64,000 bases of DNA from Hallerella sp964397425. Its GTDB lineage: Bacteria; Fibrobacterota; Fibrobacteria; Fibrobacterales; Fibrobacteraceae. The translations under genes and the position numbers were made by a program. Positions 1 to 8,198 of the stretch are shown here, piece after piece (position 1 is the first letter of the stretch; the number at the start of each line of letters is the position of its first letter). The stretch covers positions 310,001 through 374,000 of the forward strand of contig CAYNID010000001.1 in NCBI GenBank assembly GCA_964397425.1. Direction: 5' to 3'. The notes beneath the pieces are model-generated. The model did not search any database. It had not been told where the DNA came from and saw only the letters and a program-made list of their open reading frames with translations.

Positions 1-384
1 AAATGCGTTTGACAGGGAATACTTGATTTCAATGACTTTGCCGTAATTTTCCCGTTCTAAGAACAAGTGCATCCAGGCGAGGTAATAGGCGGCCAGTGCG
101 TTTGAATCCAAATCGGCTTTGCGGACTTTGTGCAGCAGGACTTCTGACGCGTCCATGTCAAGGCTTTGCGTGCGCAATTCGGCCATGGCGATTAAAATGC
201 GGCCTTCGGAATGAAGATCGGCTTCTTTTCGGCTTTGCAACAGCGCTTTCGTGTAAAAATCTTCGGCGACGGCGAATTTTCCCGCCCGGAACGCTTTGTC
301 TCCGTGGTAGGCTAGCGTGCCCGATTCCGCGGCAAAAAGGGGCAAGACGGCGAATGACAGCAGAATGCAGAGTTTTTTTACCAT
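1..384 (-). CDS. Secreted TPR-like protein, cut by the left window edge
   Basis: The reading frame opens with ATG at 384 and stays open to base 1, so only the first 128 codons are seen. Residues 1-18 form a signal peptide (MVKK start, hydrophobic core, cleavage after LFA). The remainder is helical, with alanine, leucine and tyrosine at spacings typical of tetratricopeptide repeats, for example segments around HGDKAF, AVAEDFYTKALL and NALAAYYLAW. Its start overlaps the mlaD stop by 7 nt (ATGGTAA), so it is very likely translated with the Mla lipid-transport genes. A periplasmic accessory of that transporter is possible but not shown by sequence. The specific function is unknown. Confidence 0.75.
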   Translation of the reverse strand, partial: MVKKLCILLSFAVLPLFAAESGTLAYHGDKAFRAGKFAVAEDFYTKALLQSRKEADLHSEGRILIAMAELRTQSLDMDASEVLLHKVRKADLDSNALAAYYLAWMHLFLERENYGKVIEIKYSLSNAF

Positions 385-1343
385 GCGTCCTCCGCGATGA
401 ACGGAACGGAATCGCGTTTTGGAATGGAACGCCGGACAAGCCAAATGTTGGAGAGTCCTTCCATGAGAAGGTCTGCGTTTTGCAAAGTTTCTTCGCTGCG
501 CGACACCATGCCGCCGACATTTCCGACGACTTGGTTCAGGGAATCCAGCGTCCCGTTCAAACGGTGGAATACATCATCGAAAGAGAGGAACACTTGGTTC
601 ACCTGTTGAGGCGTTCCTGTCAAATCCCGCACCATGGCGTTTAGATTTTGAGTCAGCGTGTCTGTGCTATGCAAAATGCGCGGCAGGGAATTGCTCAAAT
701 CGCCTAAGAGGACAAGACCTTCGTACGAAAAGTGGTCCAGACGGTCCAATTGCGTGTTCAATTTTTCGTAGATCATTTTGGAACCGAGGAGGGCTCCAAT
801 CGTTGTTCCCGTATCCATGGTCAGTGCAACCAGAGTGTCTGCCGCATCGATTAAAACGGTGACTCTTTCGAGAACTTCGTTCAGGGTTTCCAAGACGGTT
901 TCAATGTCTTGCGCCTTCCCAGCCGTGACGGTTTCTCCGTCTTCGAGCATTCGCCCCTCGCCTTTGCGGACATCGACGTTGATGACGCGCTCCGAAATCA
1001 CGTTCTGGTCGCGGATGGCGTAAATGGTCGCTTTGTCGGTAATCCAAGGCTGGAATTTTTTGCGGATGGTGAATTCCATCCGGACTTTTCCCGAGGCGTC
1101 AATTTCCATCCCCGAAACGTGCCCCACGCTGACCCCGCTGATTTGGACATCTGTTCCGGCGTGCAGGCCTTGCGCTTTTTCAAAGTTGCTGTAAAGTTTG
1201 TATTCTTCGACACCGATGACTCCGGTGGAGACCATTCGGGCGTAAAGGACTGCGCTGAAGACCATCACGGCAAACGTGATGAATACGCCGACCAAAAGAC
1301 CGGACAAATCCATCCAGTTGATTTTCCGTACGGGTTTTAACAA
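378..1343 (-). CDS. mlaD: MlaD/MCE-family lipid-transport substrate-binding protein
   Basis: This is the membrane-anchored MCE subunit of an Mla-type ABC lipid transporter. One N-terminal transmembrane helix (about residues 13-37) is followed by an MCE domain (about 45-125) and a long helical, coiled-coil-prone C-terminal part of about 190 residues. The best start is TTG at 1343, because GGAG lies 8 nt upstream; the first in-frame ATG (1313) would remove part of the membrane anchor lead. It follows mlaE and mlaF after an 80-nt gap and overlaps the TPR gene downstream. Known MlaD proteins form hexameric rings that move phospholipids between inner and outer membrane; that role here is by family. 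Confidence 0.88.
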   Translation of the reverse strand: MLKPVRKINWMDLSGLLVGVFITFAVMVFSAVLYARMVSTGVIGVEEYKLYSNFEKAQGLHAGTDVQISGVSVGHVSGMEIDASGKVRMEFTIRKKFQPWITDKATIYAIRDQNVISERVINVDVRKGEGRMLEDGETVTAGKAQDIETVLETLNEVLERVTVLIDAADTLVALTMDTGTTIGALLGSKMIYEKLNTQLDRLDHFSYEGLVLLGDLSNSLPRILHSTDTLTQNLNAMVRDLTGTPQQVNQVFLSFDDVFHRLNGTLDSLNQVVGNVGGMVSRSEETLQNADLLMEGLSNIWLVRRSIPKRDSVPFIAEDAW

Positions 1344-1422
1344 AGAGCGGACTCCTTTTCCCGGAAAAATCTCCGGGGTTGTCCCAAAAATAATTTATTC
1401 TGCAGAAAAGAGGTTTTACCGG

Positions 1423-2178
1423 CTAGGTTTTGCGAAAATTGCGGAACATTTCTCTTGCAGCCGCGGAATCCGTGGAAAGCCATTCTTCGAATTTGCGCCG
1501 AGGCGTCAATTTTTTGTTTTCCAAAAAGCAAAGGTCTGCGGAAAGTTCCTTGGCGACGAGCAGGTCGTGAGTCACCAGAATCAGGGAGGTTTTGAACATC
1601 GCTTGCATGTTGTCGATGAGCGGTATCAGCGTGTTGCGGTTGTAATTGTCTAGTCCGGCTGTCGGTTCATCCATTAGGAGAAGTCTCGGGTCCATCGCCC
1701 AGGCGCGGGCGATGGCGACGCGTTTTGCCACTCCGGAACTCAGCATGTGCGGATATTTTTCCTGTTCTCCGCGGACACGCATCAAGTCCATAGCCATTCC
1801 GACTCTTTTTTCAATTTCTTCTTCGGTTCCGCGGTGATGATAATGCAGTGGCATGGAAATGTTTTCGCGGACGTTCAAATTGGAAATCAAAGCGCCGCTT
1901 TGAAAAATCAGTTCCACGCCACGGCGGGCCACTTCCAGCGGATTGTGTTGGGATTTGGGCAAATGTTCGCCGAAATAGTAAAAGTTCCCCGAATTCGGCG
2001 TGTCTAGCCCGGCGATCAGGCGCAACAGCAGGCTTTTTCCCTGCCCGGAGGCTCCGGCGATGCAAAGAATTTCTCCGCGGCCCAGTATCAAGTCCAAGCC
2101 GTCGAGCACTTCGGCGTCGTCACCTTCATAATGAAAGTGCAGATTTTCTATGCGGAGCGCTTCGCTTTGAAATTCCAT
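1423..2178 (-). CDS. mlaF: MlaF-type ABC transporter ATP-binding protein
   Basis: The ATPase subunit, 251 aa, of the MCE lipid transporter. Walker A is GASGQGKS (residues 42-49), the signature loop reads LSSGVAKR in the position of LSGG, and Walker B is LLLMDEPTAGLD. A longer open frame extends to 2511, but its extra residues are histidine-rich shadow sequence opposite mlaE; the ATG at 2178 overlaps the mlaE stop by one base (TGATG), which is the expected coupled start. The protein should sit on the cytoplasmic face with MlaE. The Ser in place of the second Gly of LSGG is a small departure from consensus seen in some Mla ATPases. Confidence 0.93.
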   Translation of the reverse strand: MEFQSEALRIENLHFHYEGDDAEVLDGLDLILGRGEILCIAGASGQGKSLLLRLIAGLDTPNSGNFYYFGEHLPKSQHNPLEVARRGVELIFQSGALISNLNVRENISMPLHYHHRGTEEEIEKRVGMAMDLMRVRGEQEKYPHMLSSGVAKRVAIARAWAMDPRLLLMDEPTAGLDNYNRNTLIPLIDNMQAMFKTSLILVTHDLLVAKELSADLCFLENKKLTPRRKFEEWLSTDSAAAREMFRNFRKT

Positions 2179-3050
2179 CAGATAATCCTCGACATCTGGT
2201 TCATGTAGTCGAAAATGTAGAACAGCGAGAAGAGCACGTCGACGATAATCACAGCCAAAAAGGAATAGATGACAGACCGCGAAGTCGCTTTGGGAACTTG
2301 CCGAATGTCGCGTCGGATATTGAGCCCGTGATAGCAGGCGTTGATGAAAATGATAATGCCGAACGTGATTGGTTTCACCAAGATCATGATGAAATCCGTC
2401 GTGGTCATGGAATTCAAAATGGAAGTGGAGAAGTAGTGCCATGTGATATGCAAGTTCAGGGCTTCTCCCGAAATGGCGATGATGAGTTTGGTGACGGCAA
2501 ATCCAGCGCAAATGCTCGATACGGAAAACAAGATGTTCGAAATGACCAACGCCACGGTTCCGCCGAAGAGGGCGGGCATCACCAGATAGCGGATGGGATT
2601 GACTCCCAACGTGGATAGCGCGTCGACTTCAGAATTGATGGACATGGTTCCAATCATGGTTGTCAGCGCCGAACCGCTCCGGCCCGAAATGAGAAATGCC
2701 GTGAGAATGGGACCGATTTCACGGATAAGCACCACGACCATCAAACCGCCGAAAGCGTCAGAAAAGCCCACGCGGGGCATTACCGTGAGCGCTTCGATAA
2801 TGGTGATGGTTCCCGCAAGCGTCGCAATGATAAAGAGCACAGGGAAAATTTCAACGGCGGTGAAATAAATTTGCCGGATGATGTTTCGCAAGTCTGTCCG
2901 GAAATTGCGTTCTTCTGAAAACAGCGCGTGGACGGTTCGGAAAAACAGCAACAGCTGCTTTCCAAAAACGGTGGACAGAAACCGCTTGCCTATTTGATTG
3001 AACAAGGCTCCGGGAAGAGTCCAGTCGTCGAGGGTCCGGTGCGTTTTCAT
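2178..3050 (-). CDS. mlaE: MlaE-family ABC transporter permease
   Basis: Permease of the lipid ABC transporter, 290 aa from ATG at 3050; the open frame runs to 3209, but the ATGA overlap with the engB stop (3047-3050) supports the shorter form. About five hydrophobic segments are visible in the last 220 residues. The family signature EIGPILTAFLISGRSGSA is intact, as is the GTM motif after it. An amphipathic N-terminus of about 60 residues precedes the first membrane segment. Partners are MlaF (ATPase) and MlaD (MCE ring), encoded next in the same strand. MlaB, the STAS subunit found in enterobacteria, is not seen nearby. Confidence 0.93.
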   Translation of the reverse strand: MKTHRTLDDWTLPGALFNQIGKRFLSTVFGKQLLLFFRTVHALFSEERNFRTDLRNIIRQIYFTAVEIFPVLFIIATLAGTITIIEALTVMPRVGFSDAFGGLMVVVLIREIGPILTAFLISGRSGSALTTMIGTMSINSEVDALSTLGVNPIRYLVMPALFGGTVALVISNILFSVSSICAGFAVTKLIIAISGEALNLHITWHYFSTSILNSMTTTDFIMILVKPITFGIIIFINACYHGLNIRRDIRQVPKATSRSVIYSFLAVIIVDVLFSLFYIFDYMNQMSRII

Positions 3051-3664
3051 GGTTCTCCGGTGGCCACGGCGGCGAGAATTTCCCGCCAAAGTTCTGTCAG
3101 TCCGATTTTGCGCAGGGTGCTCAGGCGAAGCACGTGAGTTTCTTTTCCCAAAATGTTGGACAGGACATTCCGCGTCTTCGCCGTTTCGGATTGGTTCGCC
3201 TTGTCGCATTTGCTCATCACCGGCAAAACGGGGCAGCCTAAAGCGCGGACTCCTTCAATGGTTTCGATGTCGATGGGCTGGGGACCCAATTTGGTGTCGA
3301 TCAGGTAAATGATGCCGCGGAGCGTTTTCGCATTTTCCACGTAAGCGCGGATGCCGCTTTCCATTTCGCCCACTTTGGCGAAGTTCACTCCGGCGAATCC
3401 GACTCCGGGAAGATCCACCAGGTAAAAAGCGCCGTTGATTTTGAAAAAATTGATTTCCTTCGTTTTTCCGGGTTTGGAACTGATGCGGACCAGATTCTTT
3501 TTCCCCGATAGGGCGTTTAGCAAAGAAGATTTTCCGGCATTGGAACGGCCTAGGAATGCCACTTGGGGGAGTCCGTCTGAAGGGAGCTGTGAAGGCTTCG
3601 TTGCAGCCGTCGTGAATTCCGCTTGTACGTTTGGGCAAAAAAGTTCGCGTTTGGACTGCGTCAT
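3047..3664 (-). CDS. engB: Ribosome-biogenesis GTPase EngB/YsxC
   Basis: A 205-aa TRAFAC-class GTPase needed for assembly of the large ribosomal subunit. G1 is GRSNAGKSS starting at residue 39, G3 is DLPGVGFAG, and G4 appears as SKCDK, where TKCDK or TKADK is usual. The length is normal for the family. Start ATG at 3664 overlaps the recR stop (ATGA), and its own stop overlaps the mlaE start, so it lies in the middle of a tightly coupled operon. No domain is missing. Assignment to EngB rather than Era or Der rests on the single G domain and short flanks. Confidence 0.95.
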   Translation of the reverse strand: MTQSKRELFCPNVQAEFTTAATKPSQLPSDGLPQVAFLGRSNAGKSSLLNALSGKKNLVRISSKPGKTKEINFFKINGAFYLVDLPGVGFAGVNFAKVGEMESGIRAYVENAKTLRGIIYLIDTKLGPQPIDIETIEGVRALGCPVLPVMSKCDKANQSETAKTRNVLSNILGKETHVLRLSTLRKIGLTELWREILAAVATGEP

Positions 3665-4254
3665 ATTCCTGTCCTCGATTCAAAGGCGCGAAGTACGGTC
3701 ACTTCGTCAATGTATTCTAATTCGCTTCCCATGGGGATTCCCCGTGCGAGGTTGGAGCGTTTGACGGGAACATCGGCAAGGAGCTTGTCTATCAGCAAAA
3801 TGGTGGAATCCGCTTCGGGGCTTGTTCCCAGGGCGAAAATGACCTCTTCGATATTTTCCGTTTTAACCCGTTCTATCAACTGGGGAATGTGCAGCTGTTC
3901 CGGACCGATGCCGTCTAACGGAGAAAGAACACCGCCCAAGACAAAATACAGCCCATGGTAAATGCCCGAATTTTCAAAGGGGAGGATATCCGAAAATTTT
4001 TCAACGACGCAAATGGAAGACGCTCCCGTTCTCGACTGGCAAAGGGGGCAGGGATCTTCTTCGGTAAAGGAATGGCAACGGGAACACCGCTTTACTTTTT
4101 CACAAGCGTCGAGGATTGCCCCCGAAAGGGATTCTGCATTTTCCTTTGGCCGGGACAAGACGAAATAGGCTAGACGGCGGGCGGTTTTTTTCCCGATGCC
4201 GGGCAAAGCGGCGAATTCCCTGACCAAATTTTCGAGGCTTGGCGGTTCAACCAT
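3661..4254 (-). CDS. recR: Recombination mediator protein RecR
   Basis: RecR, 197 aa, works with RecO (and RecF) to load RecA on gapped DNA. Visible features are the N-terminal helix-hairpin-helix region (LPGIGKKTARRLAYF), the C4 zinc finger (CSRC...CPLC) and the Toprim domain with VVEKFSD and ALGTSPEAD segments. The open frame has an upstream ATG at 4281, but starting at 4254 (MVEPPSLENL) matches the family N-terminus; this overlaps the preceding gene by 8 nt. No dnaX or YbaB gene lies beside it here, unlike the common dnaX-ybaB-recR order. Confidence 0.95.
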   Translation of the reverse strand: MVEPPSLENLVREFAALPGIGKKTARRLAYFVLSRPKENAESLSGAILDACEKVKRCSRCHSFTEEDPCPLCQSRTGASSICVVEKFSDILPFENSGIYHGLYFVLGGVLSPLDGIGPEQLHIPQLIERVKTENIEEVIFALGTSPEADSTILLIDKLLADVPVKRSNLARGIPMGSELEYIDEVTVLRAFESRTGI

Positions 4255-5491
4255 GCCCGGCCTCCCAGTTGTAAGCGGCATTCAGGCAATTTGCCAAATC
4301 CTTGTTCGAAAGGGAAAGGCGTTTTGTCAACGTGTTTACACGTTCGGTTCGGTCGTTTTCAACAGCTTCCGCCAACGCCAAGAGCGTTCCCAATTTTCCG
4401 GAGCCGTGGAGCAGGGCGCCTGAAATTTCCTTGTCGACAGCGAGGCTTTCTAAAATGGATGGCATGGGCGCTTTTATCAGGGCATCCATCCGGCTGATGA
4501 TGGCCGTAATGAACGCCTGACCGGGAAGTGGACCGTCGGGATCCAAAATTTCTGCCAGCGATTCCAAAAAACGGGCCCGTTGAGAAACGTTCTGGAATAA
4601 AGGCGTTCCTTGGGTGGATTTTCCCATTTCCGGCTGGGCGTAAAGCATCAGCATCAGCCAGTCTTGTAAATGGGGAACTCCCAACCAGGCGATGGCGTCT
4701 TGGACGGTTTCGACTGGTTTTCTGCGGAATGTTTTCTGCGAATTGGCGTATTGCACCAAGGCCTTTGCAAGGGTGGGGTTTGCGGAAAAGACCTTTTCGA
4801 TTTCCGTTAAAGAAGGATCGCCCCGGAGAAATTGCATCCAATGCAAAATGGTCGCCAGGGAGCCGTCGACGCGCCTCCCGCGGACGAGTTCCGGTTTGGC
4901 AAAGAAAAATCCTTGAAAGAAATCGTATCCGTTTTTTTGGCAGAATTCAAACTCTTCTTCGGTTTCCACTTTCTCTGCGAGCAAAAGCATTCCGCGCGAT
5001 TTGAAGTAGGGCACGGCCTCTTTCAACGCTTCGGGAGAATTTTCAAGCAAGTCCAGTTTGACGTATTTGACGAAGGGAAAAAACGGTTCCAGGTTTTTCA
5101 ATTTTTCCGGTTCAAAAACGACATCATCCAGGGCGAATTCAAATCCCTGTGCGTGGTAGTTTTTGACGGTGGAAAGAACCGCGTCTTCGGCTTGGACAGT
5201 TTCCAGAATTTCCAAAACGAAACGGTCGGAATCCAGCGGGCCGAAAATGTTGTCGAGCAGCATTTCCCGGCTGCAGTTGATGAACGCCTTGTGGTTGCCG
5301 ACAAGGCGTGAAAGTCCGATGTTGTTCAGGACGTTCTCCAAAACTTGAGCGGTTTCCCGGACTCCGTTTTCGATGATAGCCGTTTTGTTTTCTGGCGAGT
5401 CTCGGAATAAAAGCTCGTAGGCGAAGATTCCTTGATGCGAATCCAAAATCGGCTGGCGTGCCAAATAAGCAGGAGATTCGACTGGTCCCAT
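4247..5491 (-). CDS. EAL-HDOD two-domain signalling protein (probably no phosphodiesterase activity)
   Basis: A 414-aa protein with the YuxH-like order EAL (about 1-205) then HDOD (about 215-390). In the EAL part the name motif reads YELLFR instead of EALVR, and the region expected to read DDFGTG is DDVVFE, so loop 6 and part of the metal and c-di-GMP site are lost; KLD and AEKVET remain. This suggests binding or scaffolding rather than cyclic-di-GMP hydrolysis. The start at 5491 has GAGGT 6 nt upstream. It sits between hisG (12-nt gap) and recR (8-nt overlap). No cognate partner is visible in the window. Confidence 0.88.
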   Translation of the reverse strand: MGPVESPAYLARQPILDSHQGIFAYELLFRDSPENKTAIIENGVRETAQVLENVLNNIGLSRLVGNHKAFINCSREMLLDNIFGPLDSDRFVLEILETVQAEDAVLSTVKNYHAQGFEFALDDVVFEPEKLKNLEPFFPFVKYVKLDLLENSPEALKEAVPYFKSRGMLLLAEKVETEEEFEFCQKNGYDFFQGFFFAKPELVRGRRVDGSLATILHWMQFLRGDPSLTEIEKVFSANPTLAKALVQYANSQKTFRRKPVETVQDAIAWLGVPHLQDWLMLMLYAQPEMGKSTQGTPLFQNVSQRARFLESLAEILDPDGPLPGQAFITAIISRMDALIKAPMPSILESLAVDKEISGALLHGSGKLGTLLALAEAVENDRTERVNTLTKRLSLSNKDLANCLNAAYNWEAGHG

Positions 5492-5503
5492 CGGACACCT
5501 CGG

Positions 5504-6343
5504 TCAAATGCGTGCGGACTTGATGCTGAACAGCAGGATGCTGCGGCATCCCACATCCCAAAGCTTATCCATGATGGCGTTTGCGTCTTCTTCGGGAACC
5601 ATCGCCTTGACGGCATACCAATCGCGGCCATGAAGCTTGGAAATCGTCGGAGCGTCTAATCCGGGAGTCATGGAACAGGCTTTGTTCAACAGGTCAGCGG
5701 GACAATCGTATTCGATCATCATGTATGTTTTGGCGACCAGTTTGCCTTCTATCCGGCGGATAAGCGTGAGGACTTCTTCCAAGTCTTGCTTTTGCGGATG
5801 GCAGAAAAGAGCCGCGTTGCTGCGGAAAAGAGGTTCGCCGACAATGCGCAATCCGGCTTGCTTCAAAGTGGTGCCCGTTTCCACGACATCGACGATGGCA
5901 TCTGCGACTCCCAAACTGACGGATATTTCAACTGCGCCTTCCAGAACGACGAAGTTCATCTCTTTCTGGTAGTAGCCACGGACAATATTCGGGAAGCTTG
6001 TCGCGATAGTCGACTCTTTCAATTCTTCCAGGCTTTGCACGGGACTTTCGTTTGGCACTGCCGCGCACATCTTGCTCGCTCCGAAAGGAAGGTCGAGGAC
6101 TTTGACGGCGGGGCTTTTCGCTTCGGCGTTGAAGTCAATTCCGGTGATGCCTGCGTCGATAATGCCGCGGCCCACATACATGGGAATGTCGCTGGGGCGG
6201 AGAAAGAAAAATTCAATTCCGTTTTTCGCGTCGATTTGCGTGAGGGTCTTGTACGGCTTGGACGCTTTGTAACCACAAGCTTTTAAAAGTTCTTGGGTCG
6301 GTTCAAAAAGCATGCCCTTGTTGGGAAGTGCGACTTTAATCAT
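5504..6343 (-). CDS. hisG: ATP phosphoribosyltransferase, long form (HisG)
   Basis: First enzyme of histidine synthesis: ATP plus PRPP gives phosphoribosyl-ATP. At 279 aa it is the long, homohexameric form with a C-terminal ACT-like regulatory domain (about 205-279), so it should not need HisZ and should be feedback-inhibited by histidine. The N-terminus (MIKVALPNKGML) and the PRPP-loop region around DVVETGTTLKQAGL are intact. The start overlaps the hisE stop (ATGA). Only hisG and hisE are present here; the rest of the pathway must be elsewhere. Confidence 0.95.
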   Translation of the reverse strand: MIKVALPNKGMLFEPTQELLKACGYKASKPYKTLTQIDAKNGIEFFFLRPSDIPMYVGRGIIDAGITGIDFNAEAKSPAVKVLDLPFGASKMCAAVPNESPVQSLEELKESTIATSFPNIVRGYYQKEMNFVVLEGAVEISVSLGVADAIVDVVETGTTLKQAGLRIVGEPLFRSNAALFCHPQKQDLEEVLTLIRRIEGKLVAKTYMMIEYDCPADLLNKACSMTPGLDAPTISKLHGRDWYAVKAMVPEEDANAIMDKLWDVGCRSILLFSIKSARI

Positions 6344-6600
6344 AATTTGGCGTACACCTCTTCGAGTTTAATGCCTTTTTCCGCCATCATCACGGCGACA
6401 TAGTAAAGAACTTGGGAAAGTTCGAGGCATTGGGCATCGTGGGATTCGAAACGGGCGGCCATCCAGGATTCCGCCGCTTCTTCGACTAGTTTTTTGCCGA
6501 TGCCGTGGGGACCTTTTTTGAACAATTCGGTCGTACCCTTGCCTTCCGGCATTTCTTTTTTCCGTTCGCAAGCGAGTGCGTACATTTCTTCAAAAGTCAT
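6340..6600 (-). CDS. hisE: Phosphoribosyl-ATP pyrophosphatase (HisE)
   Basis: Second step of histidine synthesis, converting phosphoribosyl-ATP to phosphoribosyl-AMP. The 86-aa form starting at ATG 6600 has a GAGGC site 5 nt upstream; an ATG at 6630 is possible but adds atypical residues. The metal-binding helix EEAAES is intact. The second helix reads ELSQVLYY rather than the enterobacterial EAADLLYH; as I recall them, actinobacterial HisE proteins share this S-Q form, so I do not read it as inactivation. It is the first gene of the long minus-strand run ending at mlaD and the TPR gene. Confidence 0.9.
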   Translation of the reverse strand: MTFEEMYALACERKKEMPEGKGTTELFKKGPHGIGKKLVEEAAESWMAARFESHDAQCLELSQVLYYVAVMMAEKGIKLEEVYAKL

Positions 6601-6725
6601 AATAGCCTCGAATTTGGAATTTTGAACCAATTTAGAAAATATTGGAGGCTTTGCGTTTGCGCTCCGCCTTCAGGTGGTCTGTGCGGAATGAAAATTTTGA
6701 GAAATGATTTTGTGCAAAATAAAAA
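6601..6725 (-). promoter_or_regulatory. Upstream region of the hisE operon
   Basis: Noncoding, AT-rich. Read on the minus strand it contains TAAATTGG, one base from the TAnnTTTG box used elsewhere in the window, about 25-30 nt before the hisE start, with GAGGC as ribosome-binding site. No His-rich leader peptide with attenuator was seen. The promoter is therefore only a weak candidate. Confidence 0.3.
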
Positions 6726-6778
6726 CCGCTTCCGTCAGAGGGCTGGGATTCACTGAGTCTCTCTTTGACCGGAAGCGG
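6726..6778 (-). terminator. Rho-independent terminator after manC
   Basis: Inverted repeat with arms CCGCTTCCG(T)CA and the complement at 6761-6778, loop of about 20 nt. Read on the minus strand, the hairpin is followed directly by TTTTTATTTTG, a good terminator tail. It closes the polysaccharide operon that ends with manC (stop at 6815). Confidence 0.75.
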
Positions 6779-6814
6779 CACGAGGAGAATGTTTTTTACA
6801 GCGGGAAAACCTGG

Positions 6815-8194
6815 TTACGAACGCTTGTAATCATCGTGTAAACGGATGATGTCGTCTTCGCCCGTGTATTCGCCGACTTGAACTTCTACAATGACAAGGG
6901 GCAATTTGCCTTCGTTTTGAAGACGGTGCACTTCGCCCATGGGAATGTACGTTGATTCATTGGGGCGCACATAGAATGTTTTTTCGCCAACGGTGCAAGT
7001 CGCGGTTCCGCTGACGACGACCCAATGTTCCGAACGGTGCAGGTGTTTTTGCAGGGAAAGGCGTTTTCCCGGTTTGACGACAATGCGTTTGATTTTATAG
7101 CGTTCGTTGTCATCGAGAACGCTATAAGTTCCCCAAGGACGGCTCACGGTTTGCGGAACATCCGGTAGCGGAGAATGCCGCAATTTGAGCTTTTCCACAA
7201 CGGTTTTCACCTTTTGACTCGAAGCGAGCGGCGCGACGAGAAGGGCGTCTGGCGTGTCCACGACAAGCATGTTGTCCAAGTCGATTGTCGCAACCAGACG
7301 TTGCTTGCCGATGACCATGGAATTTTTTGTTCCCACGGGCAAGTGTTTGGGATTCAAATTGTTGCCCGCTTCATCGTGCGGATATTCTTCGTAAAGGGCG
7401 TCGAAAGAGCCCAAGTCCGACCATCCGATGTCCGAAGGAACGACTTTTACTTTGTTGGATTTTTCCATGACGGCATAGTCGATGGAATTGGCTGGGATGG
7501 TCATCATGTCTTCGTAGCCGATGCGGAACATTTCGTTTTCTTTTTTGCTTTTGGCGATTGCGTTTTTGCAAGCGGCGAACATATCCGGGGCGTATTTTTC
7601 TAGTTCGGCGAGGAAGGTGGAAACTTTGAAACAGAAAATGCCGCTGTTCCAGTAAAAGTTTCCTTTTGCCAAGTATTCTTCGGCTGTTTTCAAATCCGGC
7701 TTTTCGACAAAGCGGCTGACATCTTCACCATTCGCTTCGATGTAACCGTATCCCGTTTCCGGACTTGTCGGGGTGATGCCAAAGGTGACAAGGAATCCGT
7801 TCTGAGCCAAAGATTCCGCTTTTTCCAGGCATTTCAGGTACGCGGATTTTTTGCGGATGACATGATCCGATGGAGAAACCAAAACGATATCGTCCGCGTC
7901 TAGAGAGAGGCAGGCCAGGGCGATTGCCGGAGCCGTATTGCGCCCGACAGGTTCAAGCAGAAAATGAGGATGGCTTCCGCTTTCCGAAAGTTCAGAAAGT
8001 TGATCTTTTGCCAAAAAATACTGTTCCGCATTGCTGATGATGTATTGGGATTCGCAAGCGACAGAATTGGTGACGACTGTCCCTTGAAAAAGAGAAGTGT
8101 CATCAAAAAGTTTGGCAAATTGTTTGGGCATCAAAGTCCGGCTGACGGGCCAAAGGCGCGTTCCGCAGCCACCGCAAAGAATAAGGTTAATCAT
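6815..8194 (-). CDS. manC: Mannose-1-phosphate guanylyltransferase / mannose-6-phosphate isomerase
   Basis: A 459-aa type II bifunctional enzyme. The N-terminal nucleotidyltransferase carries GGCGTRLWP and the FVEKP segment; the C-terminal cupin domain (about 340-459) begins at RPWGTYSVL and has the QKHLHRSEHW metal-binding motif of type II phosphomannose isomerase. It makes GDP-mannose from fructose-6-phosphate-derived mannose phosphates for capsule or exopolysaccharide. It lies 4 nt after the Wzc-like gene and is followed by a terminator, so it is the last gene of the polysaccharide block. Confidence 0.93.
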   Translation of the reverse strand: MINLILCGGCGTRLWPVSRTLMPKQFAKLFDDTSLFQGTVVTNSVACESQYIISNAEQYFLAKDQLSELSESGSHPHFLLEPVGRNTAPAIALACLSLDADDIVLVSPSDHVIRKKSAYLKCLEKAESLAQNGFLVTFGITPTSPETGYGYIEANGEDVSRFVEKPDLKTAEEYLAKGNFYWNSGIFCFKVSTFLAELEKYAPDMFAACKNAIAKSKKENEMFRIGYEDMMTIPANSIDYAVMEKSNKVKVVPSDIGWSDLGSFDALYEEYPHDEAGNNLNPKHLPVGTKNSMVIGKQRLVATIDLDNMLVVDTPDALLVAPLASSQKVKTVVEKLKLRHSPLPDVPQTVSRPWGTYSVLDDNERYKIKRIVVKPGKRLSLQKHLHRSEHWVVVSGTATCTVGEKTFYVRPNESTYIPMGEVHRLQNEGKLPLVIVEVQVGEYTGEDDIIRLHDDYKRS

Positions 8195-8198
8195 TGTC

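Noticed and set aside
4247..5491. Calling the EAL protein an active c-di-GMP phosphodiesterase
   Set aside because: The EAL and DDFGTG motifs are both altered, so catalysis is unlikely.
6340..6600. HisE with Gln at a position that is Asp in enterobacterial HisE
   Set aside because: By recall, the S-Q form occurs in actinobacterial HisE, so I do not treat it as loss of function.
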